A stretch of 64,000 bases of DNA from Narthecium ossifragum (lineage: Eukaryota > Streptophyta > Magnoliopsida > Dioscoreales > Nartheciaceae). Below the pieces are notes generated by a model. It had not been told where the DNA came from and did no database searches. It worked only from the letters and a program-made list of their open reading frames with translations. Within the stretch, counting starts at the first letter, position 1, and every line of letters starts with the position of its first letter. Positions 1 to 10,902 of the stretch are shown piece after piece. Location: NCBI GenBank assembly GCA_963920575.1, contig OY986965.1, positions 18,306,957-18,370,956 of the forward strand, read 5' to 3'. Position numbers and translations under genes: made by a program.

Positions 1-438
1 GGTTCGATCGATCGGACCATGTTCAACCAAAAAATACATGTTCTGTCACGATTCTGCATAGTCCGATCGATCGGACCCTGCGTGTCGGATCGCTCGGACT
101 GTTCAGCTTATTACTGTTCTGCCATCCAGACTGCGCCATCGGTACTAAAATTGCCGTAACTTCCTCTAGGATACTCGGATTTACAAACCGTAAAATTCTT
201 CAGAATCTAGACTTCAAGAGCTTTCCAACCATATATGGCACATTATCTGGTTCTTCATGAGCTGGTACAGATTAATCTTTAAAGTTGATCCATGTACTCT
301 TTTCAGCTTCTTTTCGACTTAAGGACTTCAATTGCATCCTAAATCAAAATATAAGAATAATGAGTGTATTTAGGAACTAAATAAGCATAGGAGACTAAGT
401 ATTAAGGGATAAAAATATAACATTATGCATTCTCATCA
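1..438 (-). repeat. LTR fragment, Athila2 family (window-truncated)
   Basis: This stretch matches 30650-31028 and 38660-39048, the outer parts of the Athila2 LTRs, closely enough to align by eye, including the block beginning CATCCAGACTGCGCCATCGG. On the minus strand the LTR begins TGATGAGAATGCATAATG at 438. No polypurine tract follows at 439, so this is a solo LTR or a 5' LTR rather than a 3' LTR. The rest lies beyond the window. Confidence 0.85.
6..95. repeat. GATCGATC module array in Athila2-type LTR
   Basis: Palindromic octamers start at 6, 65 and 88. The last two (GATCGATC and GATCGCTC) start 23 bp apart, the same spacing as in the other Athila2 LTRs of this window. The array is cut by the window start. 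Confidence 0.8.
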
Positions 439-1260
439 GTATATATCCCATCCCCCTCTCCGAGCCATCTCCCATCTCCCACCCCCTTTCTCACTCTCTC
501 TTCCCTCCCAGAGCTCAAGTCTCCCGGTGACGATCCCAGCCACTAACCCCTCCCTGGGAAGCCTCTCGGACCGCCTCTACTCCGAGCCTTTGAGCTTCTC
601 GGATCGCTTCTCGGAAAGAAAGCTGACGGGGGAGGAGAAAGGTCGGCGAGTCGACGGCGAGGACCCTCGGGCTTGGCGGCAGTGAAGGTAAGCATCACGA
701 CGTCTCCCTCTTCTCCTCTTCTATTTTTTCTTCTTTCTATTTTTTTTCCTCTTTCAACACCCTCTCCGTCGAGTTCTTTGTTGGACAAGGAGAAGAACTG
801 TCCGAGGCTTTGGGCGATGACAACGACGGGGAAGAAGAAGGGGCCCGGCTCGAGTCAGGCGAGCGGCTCCCTCCTCTTCCTTCTTTTTTTTTCCTTTCTT
901 TTTTCTGCAGCCTTCGTCCTCCTAAGACCGGCGCCCGGCGTTAATGGAAGAAACCGTCGATGAGGGGAAAGGGAACCGGCGGTGAAGAGGGTTCCGGTGG
1001 CGGTAGAAGAAAGCCGACGGGGGAGAACCATCAGAGGAGGAGGGAGGCTGACGTTGCCCTTCTCCTTTTCTTTTCTCTCCTTTCTTTTTTTTCTTTTAAT
1101 CACTCTTCTCATAAAAGCCTCGACAGTGCAGGGGAGGAAGCCAAACGCTTCCGCGACAAGGTGTCGATCGGTAACGGTGGCATCGGTGTCAAGGACGACA
1201 GTGAGGAGTAGAGGGGCTGACGGTGGAGCGCCGGCGACGGTGTAGAAGGTGGTCGGCGCG
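439..1260 (+). other. GC-rich exon-like block inside Helitron
   Basis: This block is CT-rich and then GC-rich, unlike the AT-rich sequence after it. It looks like a 5' untranslated or first-exon region taken from a gene: a C-rich leader, short open frames, and a plausible splice donor (AAG then GTAAGC) near 687. The translated pieces are low-complexity (Ser, Pro, Arg, Lys) and I do not recognise a family. Both strands are open for 80-95 codons only because of base composition, so I call no protein. Confidence 0.4.
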
Positions 1261-2284
1261 GCAAAGGAGGGAGAAGGTTGTTCTTCTAAATTGTTCTTAT
1301 CTTGCTTTCTTCTAAATGATTCTATCTGCTTCTCTTTAATCCTGTTAGTATTGTAGATTCAAAAAGAAATCCAGAAAATATTGTTCAATCATTTGATATT
1401 GTTATCTAAGTCTCTTCTATATATGTATTTGCTAAATCATTTTTCTCTTTCAATATCATCGATCTCCTCATGTAGCTGCTCATGGCTATTTCTACATCCG
1501 ATAGCTATAGCTGAAGTACCATGATCTGCTCATGTTTTAGCCCAATTTTGCAAAATGGAAACTTTGGCATGGAAGGTTTGGATTTTATTACCCTTGGAGC
1601 AAATATATTCAGTTGGACGAGCTACTTTAAGAATTAGCAGCTTCTGTTCTGTCGCTAAAGGGATGCCTGCAATCTAAGCAACAGGCATGTGAAAAGCTTC
1701 CCTTCATGTCTATTAAACTTATTTGTCAAATTCGATACTAAATTTGTTTGTCCTATTTGTTGTCATGATAATCTAGGCCTGTCTTATATTTCCTATTTAA
1801 CTTCTTTCCCCTTGATATGAGAATATACCGTGATCTGATCTTTTTCCCCTTCCTTTGGTACCTTAATGGATGCTTTTTTCTGTCGATGCAGTTTTTAAAG
1901 GGATTTAACACACAGTAATTACTGTTAGTGCATGAACGTTGGATTGAAATGCAGTAATTATGTTGTTGGATTTGTTAGTCGTGATTTAATTGACATGCTG
2001 AAAATGATGGGTGTGTGTATGTTGTCTTGCTCTTCCTAAGAAGAGATCGATCATGCATGCTGTTGTTAATGGATGGAGAATCTATTGACTGATGGAAATA
2101 AAGGCTGGAGCATATTGTTCGTACATGGCTCTATATGCTAAATATGTTTCTTCATCCTCTTTAAGCTTTACATCTTATCTAGCTAGCTCTATACTCTGCC
2201 TTTCCCTTTATTTGTTCCTCATACTTTCTTTTTCTCTTATAGATGCCAATTTCTTTACTGTAACATATATAGATGAATGCTATT

Positions 2285-2478
2285 AGGACCTACATTTCCT
2301 AATAGCATAACACTATTTCTGTCTCGAATTATTAGGAATTTTTATGGATCTAACCTTCAGACTATAGTGATTGGAGCGGGCGATGAGACATTGAGATTTT
2401 GGAATGCTGATGCTAGGACTTACATTTCCTAATAGCTTAACAACAGTAAAACATTGGATCTAACCTTCAGACTATGTT
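2285..2478 (+). repeat. Imperfect tandem duplication around captured exon
   Basis: The phrase with CTACATTTCCTAATAGC and, further on, GGATCTAACCTTCAGACTAT occurs twice, at about 2285-2366 and 2415-2478. Only the first copy is followed by the WD40-coding sequence. The second has the acceptor-like TTCAGACTAT and then unrelated sequence. Confidence 0.6.
2358..2411 (+). pseudogene. Captured exon fragment of a CDC20/FZR-type WD40 gene
   Basis: One frame reads QTIVIGAGDETLRFWNAD. This is nearly the blade sequence that plant FIZZY-RELATED/CCS52 and CDC20 proteins carry near their C terminus (TGAGDETLRFWN). These are WD40 activators of the anaphase-promoting complex. Only about 18 codons are present. 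They follow a pyrimidine-rich stretch ending in CAG, so the piece probably begins at an exon edge. It is a captured remnant inside the Helitron and not a working gene. The motif is distinctive, but whether the donor was FZR or CDC20 cannot be told from this length. Confidence 0.65.
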
Positions 2479-4364
2479 TTTTCAACTGTTCTACTTTTAG
2501 CTGTTCTTTTTGTTGGAAATTCAGAGTTGGTGGCAGAGGTATAACCCTTGAATTTTGAGATTTTGATTCACTTCACAGCTGTTCTACTTCAATTTTGGTA
2601 GGAAACTTATAACTGTGAACTTATGTAAATTAACTTTCTATTTTCCACTGGATGCACACGGATACAATGACCTAACTTCATTTAATGGTATTTGAGTTTT
2701 GCAGTCTTTGCTAGAGCACCAAAAGAACCCAAAGAAGCCAGTACAAAAAATCAGAACCCAAAGAAGCCACTACACGTATACAATGGCCTAACTTTCTACT
2801 TTCTATTTTTCTTTCTTTCTTTTTTTTGACTCTTTTTGTTGGACATTGCTTATTTTGTGCTCATGCTTTGATCTTGAGCTCCTTGGTGTCGGTGGTCATG
2901 GATGCTCATGTTTCTGATAGCTTAGAATCAGAATGGTTGGACATTGCTCATGTTTCATACACAGTAAAAGATGGGCCTTCGGATGAGTTTGTGCAAAGTA
3001 ATGTAGGCCACAACTAGGGGGATGGCGTTAGAGATTAGTGAAAAAGAACATCGATGGGGAGGCTTATCAAAATGGAGACACTTCAGGTCATTCATGAATT
3101 CTGTATTTGAGTTATTGTTGAGGGTTTGGGCAGGCTCATGAGATCTGAAGGTACAGAAAACTCTGAGCATATTTTGATGTCCCAATTCCCTTAAGCTAAC
3201 TTCAAGGCATTATGCACATATGATGTTTGTTGTCTTCCTTCCTAATAACGTAAATGTCTAACTATCATGCACTTCCAATTTTTTGTTTGTCTAAGCTGTA
3301 AAGTTGAGGCATATTCATGGAACATTGTTTTGATTTTATTTTACGTGCTTGCATGCTAAGATGCTAAGATGCTGCAGTAAATCCAAACATATTGTTTTGA
3401 TTTCAAAAACATGCTAAGATGCTACAGTAAATATAAATAATTTTATTTTATGTGCTTGCATGGAACATTGTTTTTGAAATCTCATTTTTTTTATGCAGTA
3501 AATAGTCTTAGTATCAGCTTTTTCAAAATATAAATAACATATATATTCTGTAGTTTGAGTTGATAAAACTATGCTTTGTCCAAGATATTTTACCCCAGAT
3601 ATCATCGTTGCAGCAGTAATCAATCAGCAAATAAAGAACTCATTAGTATGTCATCTGTTCTTGACTGCATACATCTAGGATTGTTTCATATTGTTCTTTG
3701 GTATTGTAGTCATGCATGCCTTTCTTTGTAGTGCTTATTACCTTTGTTTCTCAACTATTTGAGATTGTGCATGGAAAGATGAAAATGCAATTAAGGCTAC
3801 TAAAACATTTTTCCAAGTAATTATTTTTCTGTTTTGTGAGTAATATTCTTCTATTGTGTAATTTCTCACACTTCATTGCAATGACAACTACTTGGATGAG
3901 CCTGTAATTCATACTGTTAAGCATATGAAGGGATGACCAATGATTTCCCCCTTATTCATTTGTGCTAAAAATAGCACTATGCACAATCAGATGGATGACT
4001 GTAGAATGCAAGATCTAAGAACTAGAGGACAAAGATAAGGAATCAATGCATAGGAGATTTATAGCATGAACATATGCCATGTGATCTTCATAGTGTGTAC
4101 ATTTACACATATAACAGTGTACATGTGTTGTTGATGTATATGATTCTTTTGTTCAGCTTTATTTAAAAGTTTGAAAATAGGGTGTATATTAGGCGGAGAA
4201 TTAGGGAAATTTTTTTTATCATTTGTGTGGTTTGTGGGGACAAGGTTCGCCCCTTTTATACTGTGATTTGATTTTTATATTTGAGGAATATTGTAGAATT
4301 CTCTCATTTAGCCCTCGATACAGGGGAGGTTCTGCCAAAATTTTTTGAAAGAAACCCTATATAT

Positions 4365-4392
4365 CCGTGTCATAGGCACGGGCATTTACTAG
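4365..4392 (+). other. Helitron 3' terminus: hairpin plus CTAG
   Basis: CCGTG at 4365-4369 pairs with CACGG at 4377-4381; a G-T pair and another C-G pair extend the stem to seven. Seven bases later comes CTAG, and the next base is T. This is the standard Helitron termination signal. Confidence 0.85.
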
Positions 4393-4493
4393 TATAGATA
4401 TAAAAATAGTAATAAAGATGTTGATTAAGGATAATAATCTAGCAATTGAGATGGTTATAAGGCTGTTCAGAGTGCACTTTCATGCACTCATCA
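4393..4493 (-). repeat. Athila1a 3' LTR, first 101 bp
   Basis: The minus strand begins TGATGAGTGCATGAAAGTGC at 4493. The stretch matches the start of the 5' LTR (21959 downward) almost base for base. The Helitron replaces the rest. Confidence 0.9.
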
Positions 4494-4505
4494 CACCCCC
4501 CAACC
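4494..4505 (-). promoter_or_regulatory. Polypurine tract of Athila1a
   Basis: On the minus strand GGTTGGGGGGTG lies directly against the LTR start. This is the expected plus-strand priming site, and the same tract occurs at 46100-46111 in Athila1c. Confidence 0.8.
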
Positions 4506-5684
4506 AGCTTATTGCTAGTCTCTAGCAATTTTAAGCGCATAAAATCTTGAGCACACCAACGGTCTAAGGTTGTAGACATGCATAATAAGAGTTCTACCTT
4601 GTTAAGTCAATAGTGTTCTGTATAGTACATAGCATGAAACGTCCTATACTCATGCACATGCTACGAACATATGAAATCAACTTCTACACATCAAACATGC
4701 TAATCATCATCCAGAAGAACACATGTGACGTGACAAATAAATGTTACGTACAGAAGCAACTTCTACCCACCATTAGTCTAAACACACTACCATCTTCATG
4801 ACCAATCATCCAACCCTTGCACTTTAAGTACAACATGCTCTTTTTGTTTTTCTTCTTCTTTTTTTTTTTCTTCAACTATCATGCATTTTGCCTTTTTACG
4901 CGAGCACTGTCCGCTTCTTGAGGCGCAGAGACCCGGTTACTTAGCAAAACACTGAGTAGTTTTTTTTAGCTATTAGTGATTCTACCGTTTTACGCGAGCT
5001 CCCAGCTTCTTAAGGCAAGAACACCCGGTTACTCAGTAGATCACTTAATAGTCGTTTAGGCACAACTTATTAAAGCTCCAGAACTTTTTCTTTTCTTTTT
5101 TTTTCTGCATGTAATACTCAACACTAGCAAATGCTGAAATCATGATCTAGATTAACAATAGCATGCTCATTCCTCTGGTGGGTATAATTACCACTGCACA
5201 TAAAGTATCCGTGTGTGAGTCACATGATATTCTACCTTCAGGCTATCACGCATGCAATCAATGTATTGTCCCATCCATGTGAAAGCAGCATGTATAATAA
5301 GCATAAAAATTTCAGCTCATGTACAATTTAACACTATTAAACCTACAAGGTAGCATGCAATACTCAATGAATGTCTACACCCCGCAACCTGAAATTAACA
5401 TTGACCTCAATGTGTGCCTCGTAAACAATAACATTTGTAGGATGCGTCTATCCAACAATTCCATGCAAAGGAGATATAGATAATTTAAATAAGAAAGACG
5501 CCACCTGATAGAGTAAGCGAACATCTCCTCAAGGATCCTCAGGGTGGTTGAAAACCTAAAAGAAAACAAAAGAGAAAACATAAAACTAAAAATTGAAACT
5601 TAAAAACAGGTTACCTTGGTGCGTTGTCTCCCACACAGCGCTTTATTTAACGTCTAGGCAAGACATACTGCAAAGCGTTAAGGT
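4506..5684 (-). other. 3' noncoding region of Athila1a with conserved structured blocks
   Basis: No coding is seen. The stretch aligns along its length, in reverse, with 44865-46099 of Athila1c. Shared blocks are a degenerate GGGAGGCAACCC-type hairpin near 5610-5640, a CATTG/CAATG inverted repeat at 5399-5412 followed by a G-run on the element strand, and two diverged copies of a ~98-bp unit at about 4885-5060 (CGCGAGC, CTTCTTGAGGC, CCGGTTACT). Long T-runs flank the repeats. Confidence 0.65.
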
Positions 5685-8081
5685 TCAGCCAGGTTTGTAT
5701 GGTTGTAATGCTTCAATGGGTGCGAAGACCTCCTTTGCTCTCTTATAACTATGCAAGTCATCCTGCACCATCTTTAAATCCGCTTTCAATGTAGTTTTCA
5801 CTTGCTCCTGCCTGAAATTTGAGAACATCATTGAATCTACAATATCTATTGAGAAGCAATCAAAAGAGTTTGAAGAATAGGACATAGACTCAAACACTTT
5901 AAATTCAACAGTTTCACCTAAAACTGTCATGCTAAGCTTACCATCCTTCACATTAATTATAGTTTCAGTGGTAGCCTTGAATGGACGTCCTAGCAAAATA
6001 GGTAACTTTCTATCATTCAACGGTGCATCATCCATATCCAATATCACAAAATCAGCAGGGATAATTAACTTATCAACTTGTACTAAGACGTCTTCTACAA
6101 TGCCTAATGGATATTTAATTGAACGATCTGCAAGTTGTAGAGACATAGTAGTAGGTTTTAATTCACCCACATCTAATTGACGGAAAATAGAGTAAGGCAT
6201 CAAATTAACGCTAGCTCCTAAGTCAAGCATTGCCTCCCCTATTTTTGTATCACCAACAGTAATATTAATATTAAAACTCCCTGGATCCTTAAGCTTGGGT
6301 GGAAGCTTCCTTTGTAGCACCGCGCTAGCCGTCTTTGAAACCATCACCTTTTCATGAGGTTCATACTTTCGTTTAGAAGTACGTAGTTCCTTGAAGAACT
6401 TTGAAAAGGCTGGCATTTTCCTAATCACATCAAGCAATGGTAAGTTCACATTAACATTAGTTAGAATATCATAAATTTCAGAATAAGACTTATCCATTTT
6501 GGCTTTCTTCAGGCTGCCTGGAAAAGGAATTGGCGGCACATATGGTGGGGGAGTGTTTTGACGAACGTCCGGATTTGAAATTGCTCTCTTTCCATGCTCA
6601 GAAGAAGATGTGGCCAGCGGTGGCCTCTTCGAGGGCTCTTCCCTCTCGACTGCCTCAATTTTATCAACACTACACATATCAGTAACTTCAGCATTAATAT
6701 TATTATCAATTATCTTACCTGAACGAAGAACAGTAACTTCGTTGGCTTGCTCAGGTTGGCTTGGAAATCTGCCTGGAACATGGGCTCGTACAACATCTGC
6801 AAGCTGTCCCACTTGAACTTCTAACTTCCCAATAGATGCTGCAACATTCTTCAATGCGGCATCATGTCGAGCAATTGCCGAATCTTGTTGTTCCATCCTT
6901 GAGTCTACTTTATGCAGAAAAGCTAACATAGTCGCTTTCAAAGACGACTTAACAGGTGGGTTAGACTGATTAGCAGAAGGTATACTAGCATTAGCATTAT
7001 TTTTCCATGAAACATTCGGATGCTCCCTCCAACCAGGATTATAATTATTTGCATAAGGATCAAATCTAGGTCTCGGGTTATAAGCATTCATCAAATTAGC
7101 TTGTTCTTGCACATATTCAGGAAATTCACTACCAAAAGGACATGAATCAAACCTATGACCAACAATATTGCAAATTGAACAAACCTCAACCGGTTTTGCT
7201 TGTGTGGACATTATCGCGTCCATCTTCTTATAGAGGGCTGCGATTTGCCTTGCCAAATCGTCGTTCTGGTTCAGCTCATAGATGCCTCACGCCTTATTCC
7301 TCGTGTCTCTCTGCTGCGAGTTTGATCCTAGCATCTCATAAATTTCGTACGTCTCTGGTGGTGTCCTTTTGAACATCGCTCCACCTGCAGCATTATCTGC
7401 CATAATCTGACAAGAAAGATTTAGTCCATCATAGAAATATTGCATCTGATTTTCTAAAGAATAATTTTGATGTGGACATTGCATCAAAAGCATCTTAAAT
7501 CTATCCCATGCTTCATGGAATGGTTCTCAATCAGATTGCTGAAAATTTGGAATTTGCCTTTTCAAGTTAGTAGTCATGGCATGAGAATAAAATTTACTAA
7601 CAAACTTGTTATAAATTGCATCCCAAGTAGTTAGTGATCCAGGAGGCTACGACATCAACCATCTCTTAGCTTTATCTTTCAGAGTATAAGGAAAACATCG
7701 CATCCTCAGTTGATCTTCAGTAATGGCACCAAGAGGAAAAGTCTGAATAGTAGCGTAATAATCTTTTACAAACGTTAGTGCATCCTCAGAAGGTAAACCA
7801 TGAAATTCAGGAAGCATAGAAAAATGTAGATTTTTAAGTTCATAATTCCTAGCCTCTGCAGGTAACGTAATGCACGAAGGTGATGTAGAAATAGAAGGTC
7901 TCACGTACTCCTCTAAAGGACATAAATTGTTATTAAGCTCCATCTCCTCTTGTTCCTCCTCTTAAACTCCTAGATTTGATGTGGACATGCTGTCTTTGTT
8001 AGATTTCTTCTTCCAACTAATTAGATCTACTTTATCATTCAAGGGCAACAACTTTTCTTTCCATGATCGGCGACCTTGCAT
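5685..8081 (-). pseudogene. Athila1a gag-protease polyprotein, decayed and lacking pol
   Basis: The frame starts at the ATG at 8081, matching the intact relative at 60908. Frame-preserving alignment shows four nonsense codons in gag: TAA at 7962-7964, TAG at 7647-7649, TGA at 7527-7529 and TGA at 7287-7289. The rest, 7256 to 5685, is open for 523 codons. It holds a CCHC knuckle (CSICNIVGHRFDSC), a spacer rich in Asn and Pro, and a retroviral-type aspartic protease with DLGASVNLMP, where DLG replaces the usual DTG, as is common in Athila. The frame ends PYKPG-stop where the autonomous relative continues towards reverse transcriptase. This was a structural protein precursor with a processing enzyme; in this copy it is broken. 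Confidence 0.9.
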
Positions 8082-8106
8082 TCACTACTAATAAACTCTA
8101 ATCAAA

Positions 8107-8124
8107 TCCCCGGCAACGGCGCCA
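8107..8124 (-). promoter_or_regulatory. Primer binding site, tRNA-Asp type
   Basis: On the minus strand TGGCGCCGTTGCCGGGGA lies 6 bp inside the 5' LTR. It is complementary to the 3' end of plant tRNA-Asp(GUC), the primer used by Athila elements. Confidence 0.9.
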
Positions 8125-8130
8125 AAAACT

Positions 8131-8746
8131 TGATGAATAAATTTTATATCTCACAAGTATACGAATCGGTGCAATCAATATAGTAGCAAGACGAGTATCG
8201 TACCCACAGAGATTTGTAAAGATTATTAGAGTGAAACGCTAAAGAATAGAAAAGAAAGAAAATAAGGAATGTAAAATAAGAAATATGAAGTATCGAAAAT
8301 AGATGATCTAATAACGAAATAAAAAAACGATGGAAATATGATGGATGAATACTAAGGTTCCGATTTCACCATAACATCCTCATTCTATGTATTGAATCAA
8401 TCAAGATCTCAGTTTAATTCCAAGGGCTCGTTCTTCCAGTATGATGATCCGCTCGATCGCGGTCTTCACCAAGTACCCCCAATTAACCCTAGCTAATGAA
8501 CCCATAACTAAGTGTTAACCAAGAATCCATTAAGCTCTGAAGAACAATTATGAACCAAGAAGTGTCTTAGCTTGAACCCGGCTTCGACTAAATCTCATTC
8601 ATTTATAGATCCTGCAAGATTAGGGAATGAACCCTCGTCCAACCTCACATAACACAATCTATAATACTTCTATTGGTCAGATAAAGGTATTTAAGATCTC
8701 AGTTATAATTATGAATGAAACAAGAAATATAAACTGTTTAAATAAA
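8131..8746 (-). repeat. Athila1a 5' LTR, inner part (before MULE)
   Basis: This is the U5 side of the LTR and matches 60240-60858 of Athila1b. It ends TGATGAATAA on the plus strand at 8131. The last nine bases (8738-8746, TTAAATAAA) are the MULE target duplication. Confidence 0.85.
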
Positions 8747-8811
8747 GGCTAAATTGCACATTTGGTACCTGTAAAATATGGTAATTACAAATTTAGTACC
8801 TTAACTTGTGA
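8747..8811 (+). repeat. MULE left terminal inverted repeat
   Basis: These 65 bp are identical to the reverse complement of 20788-20852. Confidence 0.95.
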
Positions 8812-8896
8812 TAATTACAAATTTGGTAGCTCAAGTGTCGTAATGTACCACATGAGTACCTACCGTCAGCTGCTGTTCTCAGCAGTTAATGGTATT

Positions 8897-8922
8897 CCGC
8901 TCACGTGATATCACATGAGCGG
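8897..8922. promoter_or_regulatory. Palindrome with CACGTG, left end of MULE
   Basis: CCGCTCACGTG and its near-mirror CACATGAGCGG are separated by a few bases. The left arm holds a G-box. It lies between the left terminal repeat and the GRF gene, where that gene's promoter would be, and mirrors a similar palindrome at 20651-20677. Confidence 0.45.
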
Positions 8923-9244
8923 TATTGGTCGGTTCCCGCGTCACGAAGGCGGTTTACTTGGTTTTCCCTCCTCCTCCTCAACAAACAACAAAGAAGGGGG
9001 CTAGGCTTTCATGCGAATGGAACGACCGGACCGACCAGACTAAAATCCACCGATCTCCCCCGGATTTATCACCGGCTGGCGAGAAGCCGAGTACCCAGGT
9101 ATGGTTTAGTACCCAAATTGGTGTCTATTGTTACTGATTACATCATCTTCAAGCTTCAACCGGACAGGTCCAGCCTTCAGTTCTTTGTTGCTACATGATT
9201 CAGTCCTTCGAAGCTGTACCTTGTAGCTTTCTGGCGACGACATT

Positions 9245-9871
9245 ATGTCCAAGAACTCCACATCGAGCATGAGCACACATATCAGTGCTGCATTTAGCTT
9301 ATCCACGATGAAGAGACAGGGGGGCTCCTACTGCTATTGTAGTAAGAGGCCGAGGCTATTGACTTCCTGGACATCGACAAACCCAGGTAGAAGGTTCCTC
9401 CGTTGCGCAACCCGCCAGGTAGGATTCATGGATACTAGTGAATAGAATGTTAATGTTCTATGGATTCATCCTCTTCTCTGTTTTCAAACCTTACTGGAAC
9501 ATGGTGGCTGTAACTTCTGGGAATGGTATGATCAAGACATCTGTGAACGTGCCAAGACTGTGATCAATGGCCTATTGCAAAACACATCTCGGATGGAGAG
9601 GGAAATAGAGGTTTTCCAAGCAAGGGAACAAAAAAAAATTGTTGAGATGCAATCTGAGATGCAGAAATCCTATACCGAGGTGCAAACTAAGATGCAACAA
9701 TCCATTAATGAGATGCAAGCTGAGATCCAAACATTGAAGAAAGCAATTGTTGAGAAAGATGAGATGGCAGCTATGCTAGAGCTGCAAAAGCAACAATTAA
9801 AGGACAAATCCAAGACATATCTGCTCACATTATTGATGTCATGGGCAATTGCAATTGCTGTTTTCTGTTAG
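9245..9871 (+). CDS. GRF zinc-finger, coiled-coil, C-terminal membrane protein (MULE second gene)
   Basis: Exon 1 begins at the ATG at 9245 and reads through CYCSKRPRLLTSW...NPGRRFLRC, the first half of a GRF-type zinc finger. A plausible donor CAG/GTAGGA follows at about 9418. The second half (GGCNFWEWYD) resumes near 9500, then a ~75-residue amphipathic coiled coil (9560-9800) and a hydrophobic C-terminal segment (about 9815-9868, LLTLLMSWAIAIAVF), ending at TAG. This order matches plant At4g04775-like proteins, which are small and membrane-anchored. The acceptor is unclear: TTTTCAA stands where TTTTCAG is expected, so splicing may be damaged. The gene runs from the left terminal repeat towards the transposase, the layout of mudrB in MuDR. 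Its function in transposition is unknown. Confidence 0.65.
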
Positions 9872-10264
9872 TTTCTCAAATGGGGTGGAATGTAATTAAT
9901 CCATGTTTCTAATGTTTGCAATGTTTTGAATGCAATTGGTATTGCTGTTGTAAAGACTTGAGCACACTATTGTATTGCTGGAATGTAATTGCTGTTTTGA
10001 ATGCAATTTTGTATTGCTGTTGTAAAAACTTGAGCACACTATTTAGAACAAACAGACTACAACTAATGTAATTGCTGTTTTGCTGTAATTGCTGTTTTGA
10101 ATACATTCATTCAGCAAATGAATACTTTCATTCAGACAGACTGTCAACAACAGAGGTGTATTCCTAACATTCATGACACAAACACATTCATCCATCCATT
10201 CAAGACATCCAAACACATTGAAGACATCCATCCAGTCACAGACATTGTTCAATTACAAACACAT
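9872..10264 (+). other. Intergenic stretch between the MULE's convergent genes
   Basis: No gene is seen. The sequence has short degenerate repeats of two kinds: GAATGCAATT...TTGCTGTTGTAAA with TTGAGCACACTATT (9930-10090), and AACACATTCATCC-like phrases (10095-10265). Both transcripts would end here. Confidence 0.5.
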
Positions 10265-10450
10265 TCATCCTTGGCCACCCACACCACTATTGTTCCCCTG
10301 CTGTCCTTGCAGGTAGCTTGGCCTCCCCATCATCCATAAAACTTTGCCAGGCAAGTTTGACACAACATGAGGTGGAACTGAGCCTGACAGTTGGCTGCCT
10401 CCTCCTTGACTTGATTGGGAGCCATAGAGCTGGCTTGGCTGAGCCTCTGA

Positions 10451-10902
10451 CATGACCTACATATTACAACATGCAATTAGCATTAGTTTCCAAATTACAA
10501 ACACATCCAAATTACACATGTAAAAAGGCATGCAATATAAACTGCTTAGGAGCTTACACTGCGAGTATTGGCACGAGTCACTCTTGGTGGAATCCAATTG
10601 GTTCTTCCTCCTCTAACTGGCTGAGCCTTTGCTGGCCTAGGCTGTAAGCCTGACAGTTGACTGCCTCCTACTTGACTTGATTGGGAGCCAAAGAGCTGGC
10701 TTGGCTGAGCCTCTGACATGACCTACATATCATAACATGCAATAAGCATTAGTTTCCAAATTACAAACACATCCAAATTACACATGTAACAAGGCATGCA
10801 ATATAAACTTCTTGGGAGCTTACAGTGTGAGTATTGGCACGAGTCACTCTTGGGGCAATCCAATTGGTTCTTCCTCCTCTAACTGGCTGAGCCTCTGTTG
10901 AC
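10451..10902 (-). repeat. Tandem duplication of a transposase exon-intron unit
   Basis: The unit at 10451-10634 recurs at 10717-10902 with ~90% identity by eye, a period of about 266 bp. Each copy carries the end of an exon (coding NWIxPRVTRANT), a GTAAGC donor and an intron, leading into a next exon beginning MSEAQPSQL. The transposase tail thus has two consecutive near-identical exons. Confidence 0.7.

Larger units (their letters stand above)
1261..4164 (+). other. AT-rich intron-like body of Helitron
   Basis: There is no recognisable gene apart from the WD40 exon at 2358-2411. A 63-codon open frame at 2826-3017 has no family I know. Local duplications are visible: the block around AGATGCTGCAGTAAAT near 3355 recurs near 3415, and a phrase with GATACAATGRCCTAACTT occurs near 2660 and 2775. 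The composition suits introns or intergenic sequence carried by a Helitron. Confidence 0.45.
439..4392 (+). mobile_element. Helitron, 3' part (non-autonomous, 5' end not in window)
   Basis: The right end has the hallmarks of a Helitron: a short hairpin (4365-4381) and then CTAG at 4389-4392, with a T immediately after. The host sequence to the right is the Athila1 LTR, whose uninterrupted form reads ...CA then TATAGATATAAAA, so insertion was between A and T, as Helitrons do. The last ~220 bp match the end of a second Helitron at 49790-50006. No Rep/helicase coding is seen. The body has a GC-rich exon-like start and AT-rich intron-like sequence, as in Helitrons that captured gene pieces. The 5' terminus should begin TC and is not found, so it lies left of the window or was lost. 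The exact left limit inside the window is uncertain. Confidence 0.8.

Noticed and set aside
425..1245. Six overlapping frames of 80-96 codons
   Set aside because: They overlap on both strands in a low-complexity GC/CT-rich block and match no family. They are treated as captured exon-like sequence and not as genes.
8905..9198. Frames at 8905-9198 as upstream exons of the GRF gene
   Set aside because: The sequence may be 5' untranslated or promoter. It has no domain, and the zinc finger is complete from the ATG at 9245.
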